From JBAVQS01 sp049694275 (GTDB lineage Bacteria; Chloroflexota; Anaerolineae; UBA4142; SHND01), in contig JBAVQS010000216.1 of NCBI GenBank assembly GCA_049694275.1, forward strand, positions 1 to 7,861: a stretch of DNA of 7,861 nt, written 5' to 3'. How positions within the stretch are numbered: the first letter of the stretch is position 1; every line of letters starts with the position of its first letter. The position numbers and the translations under genes were made by a program. The notes under the pieces were generated by a model. It was given only the letters and a program-made list of their open reading frames with translations. It was not told the DNA's origin and ran no database searches. Below are positions 4,698 to 7,861 of the stretch, piece by piece.

Positions 4698-7031
4698 ATG
4701 GCGCAAGCAGGGATTGCAGTGCACGTCACCGGCGTGGTTCAGGGGGTTGGCTTTCGTCCCTTTGTGTATGGACTGGCCACGCGGTTGGCGTTGACCGGCT
4801 GGGTGCGCAATACGTCGGCGGGCGTCGATATTCAAGTAGATGGCGAGCCCGCTACGCTGGCCGAGTTCGTGCGCGCCTTGAGGGAGCAAACGCCGCCGCT
4901 GGCGCGCATCGATCGCATTGCGGTGCAGGCGCAACCGGGCAACGGGTTTACTGCGTTCGAGATCGTGTCCTCAGAGGCGATTCCCGATGCTTTTCAACCG
5001 ATCTCGCCCGACGTTGCCGTTTGTCCCGACTGTTTGCGCGAACTGTTCGACTCGTGTGACCGTCGCCATCGTTATCCCTTTATCAACTGCACCAACTGCG
5101 GCCCGCGTTTTACCATCATTCAGGATATTCCGTACGACCGGCCTAAAACGACGATGGCGCCGTTCGAGATGTGTCCCGACTGTGCGGCCGAGTATCGGAA
5201 CCCGCTGGACCGGCGTTTCCATGCGCAACCGGTCGCCTGCCCGGTGTGTGGCCCGCAAGTCTGGCTAGAGACGCGTGGCGAGATGATGGCCCGCCGGGAT
5301 GATGCGATCGTGCAGGCGCAACGAATGTTGCGCGAGGGCAAGATCCTTGCGGTCAAAGGGCTGGGCGGCTTTCACCTCGCGTGTGATGCGACCAACGCGA
5401 GCGCCGTCGCCGAGCTTCGCCGCCGCAAGCTGCGCGTCGATAAACCATTTGCGTTGATGCTCGCGGATCTGGTCGCCGTCGAGCAGCAGTGCGAGGTAAG
5501 CGCGGCCGAGCGCGCCCTGCTCGAATCGCGCGAGCGGCCGATTGTGATTTGCAAGCGCCAAGCCGAATCGACGATTGCTGCAGAGGTTGCACCCGGACAG
5601 ACGACGCTCGGTATCATGTTGCCGTACACGCCGCTGCACTACCTTTTGCTGAATGGCGAATTCGCTCTCGTCATGACCAGTGGCAACCTGTCGGAGGATC
5701 CGATTGCGACGGATAACGACGAGGCACGCGAGCGGCTGGGGTTGCTGGCGGATGCGTTCCTGATGCATGACCGGGGGATTCATACGCGCTGCGATGACTC
5801 GGTGGTGAGAGTGTTTGGCCTCACCCCTAACCCCTCTCCTGAACAAACTACGGTTCAGGAGAGGGGAACAGGGGGTGAGGTCTATCCGCTGCGTCGGTCG
5901 CGGGGGTATGCGCCGTTCCCAGTGCATTTGCCGTTTGAGGCGCCGCCTGTTCTGGCCACCGGCGCGGAACTGAAAAATACTTTTTGCATCACCCGCGAGC
6001 AGTACGCCTTTTTGAGCCACCACATCGGCGATCTGGAGAATTACGAGACGCTCCGGTCGTTTGAAGATGGGGTGCAGCATTTCGAGCGGCTGTTTCGTGT
6101 TCAGCCGGCGGCGCTGGCGTATGACCTGCATCCCGATTACCTGGCGACCCGCTATGCGCTGGACCGGGCAGAGCGTGATGGAATCCCGGCGTTCGGCGTG
6201 CAGCACCACCACGCGCATATCGCCGCGTGTATGGCTGAGCATGGGCTGACCGGCGAGCAGCGGGTGATTGGGGTGGCGTTTGATGGCACCGGCTATGGCG
6301 AGGATGGCGCGATCTGGGGGGGCGAATTTCTGGTCGCCGATTATGCGGGATTTACGCGGCCGTTTCACCTGGACTATATACGTATGCCAGGCGGCGACAG
6401 GGCGGTGCGCGAGCCGTGGCGTCTGGCGCTCGCCTGGTTGTATCAGGCCGGGCTTGCATGGAGCGACACACTAGAGTCTGTGCAGCATCCGTCGGATGAG
6501 GCGCGCCGGGTGGTTCGACACCAGATCGAGCAGGGGGTGAATGCGCCCTATACGTCCAGCATGGGGCGGTTGTTCGACGCCGTCGCCGCGCTGGCGGGCA
6601 TTCGCCAGACGGTCACCTATGAGGCGCAAGCTGCTATCGAGCTAGAAGAGCTGGCAGATAGGCGCGAGAATGGCGCATACGAATTTGAGATTAGCGCGGG
6701 TGTCATCGATCCGGCGACTCTCATCCGGTCTGTCGTCGCCGATCTGCGGGCGGGGGTGACAGCGCCCATTATTTCCGCCAAGTTCCACAACGGCGTTGCC
6801 CGCATGGTGCTTGCCGTCTGTCAGAGGCTGCGCATCCAGACTGAACTGAACCAGGTGGCGCTCAGCGGCGGGGTGTGGCAGAATATGACACTGCTCGCCG
6901 CCACGGTCGGGCTGTTGCAGCGCGACGGATTTACGGTTCTCGTCCATCGCCTCGTGCCGGCCAACGATGGCGGGCTGGCGCTGGGGCAGGCAGTGGTGGC
7001 GGCAAACCGCTTACGCCGATCTCTCGCTTGA
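4698..7031 (+). CDS. hypF: Carbamoyltransferase HypF
   Basis: HypF converts carbamoyl phosphate and ATP to a carbamoyl-adenylate and transfers the carbamoyl group to the C-terminal cysteine of HypE, the source of the cyanide ligands. The product has 777 residues (E. coli HypF is 750). The acylphosphatase domain (1-95) has GVVQGVGFRPF with R20, and N38. Two zinc fingers follow, C109/C112/C131/C134 and C159/C162/C181/C184. The YrdC-like domain (about 200-372) contains KGLGGFHLACDA and TSGNLSEDP. The Kae1-like domain (about 398-777) contains LRRSRGYAP, QHHHAH (502-507), FDGTGYGEDG, SGGVWQN (723-729) and NDGGLALGQ (756-764). I use the ATG at 4698, which leaves the normal 8-9 residues before the acylphosphatase motif. 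An upstream ATG at 4650 would overlap hypB by 38 bp. Residues 375-394 are encoded by an inserted palindrome between the YrdC-like and Kae1-like domains. The frame is intact and all catalytic motifs are present, so the protein is probably functional. Confidence 0.95.
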   Translation: MAQAGIAVHVTGVVQGVGFRPFVYGLATRLALTGWVRNTSAGVDIQVDGEPATLAEFVRALREQTPPLARIDRIAVQAQPGNGFTAFEIVSSEAIPDAFQPISPDVAVCPDCLRELFDSCDRRHRYPFINCTNCGPRFTIIQDIPYDRPKTTMAPFEMCPDCAAEYRNPLDRRFHAQPVACPVCGPQVWLETRGEMMARRDDAIVQAQRMLREGKILAVKGLGGFHLACDATNASAVAELRRRKLRVDKPFALMLADLVAVEQQCEVSAAERALLESRERPIVICKRQAESTIAAEVAPGQTTLGIMLPYTPLHYLLLNGEFALVMTSGNLSEDPIATDNDEARERLGLLADAFLMHDRGIHTRCDDSVVRVFGLTPNPSPEQTTVQERGTGGEVYPLRRSRGYAPFPVHLPFEAPPVLATGAELKNTFCITREQYAFLSHHIGDLENYETLRSFEDGVQHFERLFRVQPAALAYDLHPDYLATRYALDRAERDGIPAFGVQHHHAHIAACMAEHGLTGEQRVIGVAFDGTGYGEDGAIWGGEFLVADYAGFTRPFHLDYIRMPGGDRAVREPWRLALAWLYQAGLAWSDTLESVQHPSDEARRVVRHQIEQGVNAPYTSSMGRLFDAVAALAGIRQTVTYEAQAAIELEELADRRENGAYEFEISAGVIDPATLIRSVVADLRAGVTAPIISAKFHNGVARMVLAVCQRLRIQTELNQVALSGGVWQNMTLLAATVGLLQRDGFTVLVHRLVPANDGGLALGQAVVAANRLRRSLA
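5819..5880. repeat. Palindromic repeat element inserted in frame in hypF
   Basis: A 62-bp near-perfect palindrome. The outer arms CCTCACCCC (5819-5827) and GGGGTGAGG (5872-5880) pair over 9 bp. The inner arms (5831-5844 and 5853-5866) pair over 14 bp without mismatch around an 8-nt loop, AAACTACG. The arms are separated by a small asymmetric bulge (TAA against GAACA with one possible G-U). The reading frame passes through and gives LTPNPSPEQTTVQERGTGGE, unlike any part of HypF. The translation resembles that of short dispersed palindromes I remember from Chloroflexota and cyanobacterial genomes. It is probably a non-autonomous repeat of REP or MITE type. Only one copy is in this window. Confidence 0.85.
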
Positions 7032-7054
7032 TGCAACAGTGATGTAAATTTTCA

Positions 7055-7060
7055 GGGAGG
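7055..7060 (+). promoter_or_regulatory. Shine-Dalgarno of hypC
   Basis: GGGAGG in a purine-rich stretch (AGGGAGGGT) ends 9 nt before the hypC ATG. It is the best-formed ribosome binding site within the hyp operon and fits the need for a stoichiometric chaperone. Confidence 0.65.
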
Positions 7061-7069
7061 GTCTAGCCT

Positions 7070-7357
7070 ATGTGCCTGGGTGTTCCGGGAAAAATCATTG
7101 GCAAATACCTCATTGGCGATCTGCCGATGGGCAAAGTTGATTTCGGCGGGGTCGTTCGCGAGGCCTGCTTGGCCTATGTGCCGGAGGCCGAGATCGGCGA
7201 CTATACGGTCATTCACGTCGGTTTCGCGATCAGTCGTCTGAGTGAGCAAGAGGCGCTGGAATCGCTCGAAACCATCCGCGAGATGATCAGCCTCGAAGAA
7301 GAATTGGGGAATGCGCCGGATGCCATTTCCCCTGAGGCAACAGCGGAAGGGATATGA
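7070..7357 (+). CDS. hypC: Hydrogenase maturation chaperone HypC
   Basis: HypC is the small chaperone that forms a complex with HypD while the Fe(CN)2CO unit is built, then carries it to the hydrogenase large subunit. The start is fixed by the invariant MCLGVPGKI, where Cys2 is essential and exposed after Met removal. Further family motifs are VDFGGVVREACLAYVPEAEIGDYTVIHVGFAI, with H49 in the conserved HVGFA, followed by the LSEQEALESLETIREM helix. At 95 residues it is at the long end for HypC because of an acidic, probably disordered tail of about 20 residues (EELGNAPDAISPEATAEGI). It lies 38 nt after hypF and overlaps hypD by ATGA, implying translational coupling to its partner. Confidence 0.95.
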   Translation: MCLGVPGKIIGKYLIGDLPMGKVDFGGVVREACLAYVPEAEIGDYTVIHVGFAISRLSEQEALESLETIREMISLEEELGNAPDAISPEATAEGI

Positions 7358-7861
7358 AGTACATCACCGAGTACCGCGATGCCAAAATGGTACAGGGGGT
7401 GATTGACGAGATTCGCCGCACCGTCACACACCCCTGGGTGCTCATGGAGATTTGCGGGGGACAGACGCACGCGATTGTCCGGCACGGCATTGACCAACTC
7501 TTGCCGCCGGAGGTCGAGCTGGTGCATGGGCCGGGTTGCCCGGTCTGCGTTACGCCGCTCGAACTGATCGACAAGGCGTTGACGATTGCGGCCAGTCCGG
7601 GCGTCATCTTTACGTCGTACGGCGACATGCTGCGCGTGCCGGGCTCGGGGCGCGACCTTTTCTCCATTCGCGCCCGGGGGGGCGATGTGCGCGTCGTCTA
7701 TTCGCCGCTCGACGCCGTCAAGTTGGCGCAGCAGAATCCCGACAAGCAGGTCGTCTTTTTCGCCATCGGGTTCGAGACGACTGCGCCGGCGAATGTCATG
7801 AGCGTCATACAGGCCCAGGCGTTGGGCCTCACGAATTACAGCATCCTCGTTTCGCATGTCT
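7354..7861 (+). CDS. hypD: Hydrogenase maturation protein HypD (N-terminal part)
   Basis: HypD is the [4Fe-4S] scaffold on which, with HypC and HypE, the Fe(CN)2CO cofactor is assembled. The ATG at 7354 overlaps the hypC stop (ATGA). The frame is open to the window end for 169 codons, a little under half of the usual 360-380. It begins MKYITEYRDAKMVQGVIDEI. It has C34 in EICGGQTHAI, C62 and C65 in GPGCPVCVTP (these match the E. coli Cys41, Cys69 and Cys72 needed for activity), then FTSYGDMLRVPGS and the GFETTAP motif. The truncation is caused by the window edge only. hypE is expected next. Confidence 0.95.
   Translation, partial: MKYITEYRDAKMVQGVIDEIRRTVTHPWVLMEICGGQTHAIVRHGIDQLLPPEVELVHGPGCPVCVTPLELIDKALTIAASPGVIFTSYGDMLRVPGSGRDLFSIRARGGDVRVVYSPLDAVKLAQQNPDKQVVFFAIGFETTAPANVMSVIQAQALGLTNYSILVSHV

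Noticed and set aside
5819..5880. Palindrome as a frameshift or pseudogene signal for hypF
   Set aside because: The frame is kept on both sides and every motif of the YrdC-like and Kae1-like domains is present downstream, so the gene is not broken.
5265..6368. Long open frame of 367 codons on the minus strand
   Set aside because: It lies wholly antisense to hypF, whose catalytic motifs are all recognised. Its translation is Arg/His/Gln-rich without any family pattern, as expected of a high-GC shadow frame.
1..7861. CRISPR array, tRNA, rRNA, transposase or integration site
   Set aside because: No regularly spaced repeats, cloverleaf, ribosomal RNA core sequence or transposase motif was seen. 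The only mobile-like sequence is the palindrome in hypF, which carries no gene of its own.

Overview
The window most likely comes from a bacterium of the Chloroflexota (Anaerolineae-like). The evidence is moderate GC, Gram-positive-like promoters, a lipoprotein, a DUF2085 membrane protein, and a palindromic repeat whose translation (LTPNPSP...ERGTGGE) I remember as frequent in that phylum. The phylum is an inference from style; no rRNA or marker gene is present.

Layout. Positions 1-62 may hold the last codons of a rightward gene, followed by a strong hairpin (83-116) with a short T-run. A leftward gene (832 to 122) encodes a DUF2085 integral membrane protein with CHQ and CxxC motifs. It is divergent from a small rightward lipoprotein gene (895-1338), and the two share a very compact promoter region. 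A separate rightward unit follows: a good promoter (1343-1370), a structured leader of about 100 nt, a strong ribosome binding site, and an acetyl-CoA-synthetase-like AMP-forming acyl-CoA ligase (1475-3388). It is closed by a textbook intrinsic terminator (3407-3446).

From 3497 onward the window is a [NiFe]-hydrogenase maturation operon in the order hypA-hypB-hypF-hypC-hypD, with hypD cut by the window end after 169 codons. HypA and HypB deliver nickel. HypF makes the carbamoyl group used for the cyanide ligands and hands it to HypE, whose gene is not in the window. HypC and HypD assemble the Fe(CN)2CO unit. No hydrogenase structural gene is visible, so the client enzyme is encoded elsewhere or downstream. 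Gene spacing is tight (10 nt hypB-hypF, 38 nt hypF-hypC, ATGA overlap hypC-hypD), with a 57-nt gap between hypA and hypB.

The most unusual feature is a 62-bp near-perfect palindrome (5819-5880) inserted in frame into hypF. It adds about 20 residues exactly between the YrdC-like and Kae1-like domains. Other points are an atypical phosphate loop and acyl pocket in the acyl-CoA ligase, and -10 boxes placed so that both divergent genes could be transcribed as leaderless mRNAs. I found no wholly new system; the genes are of known families.
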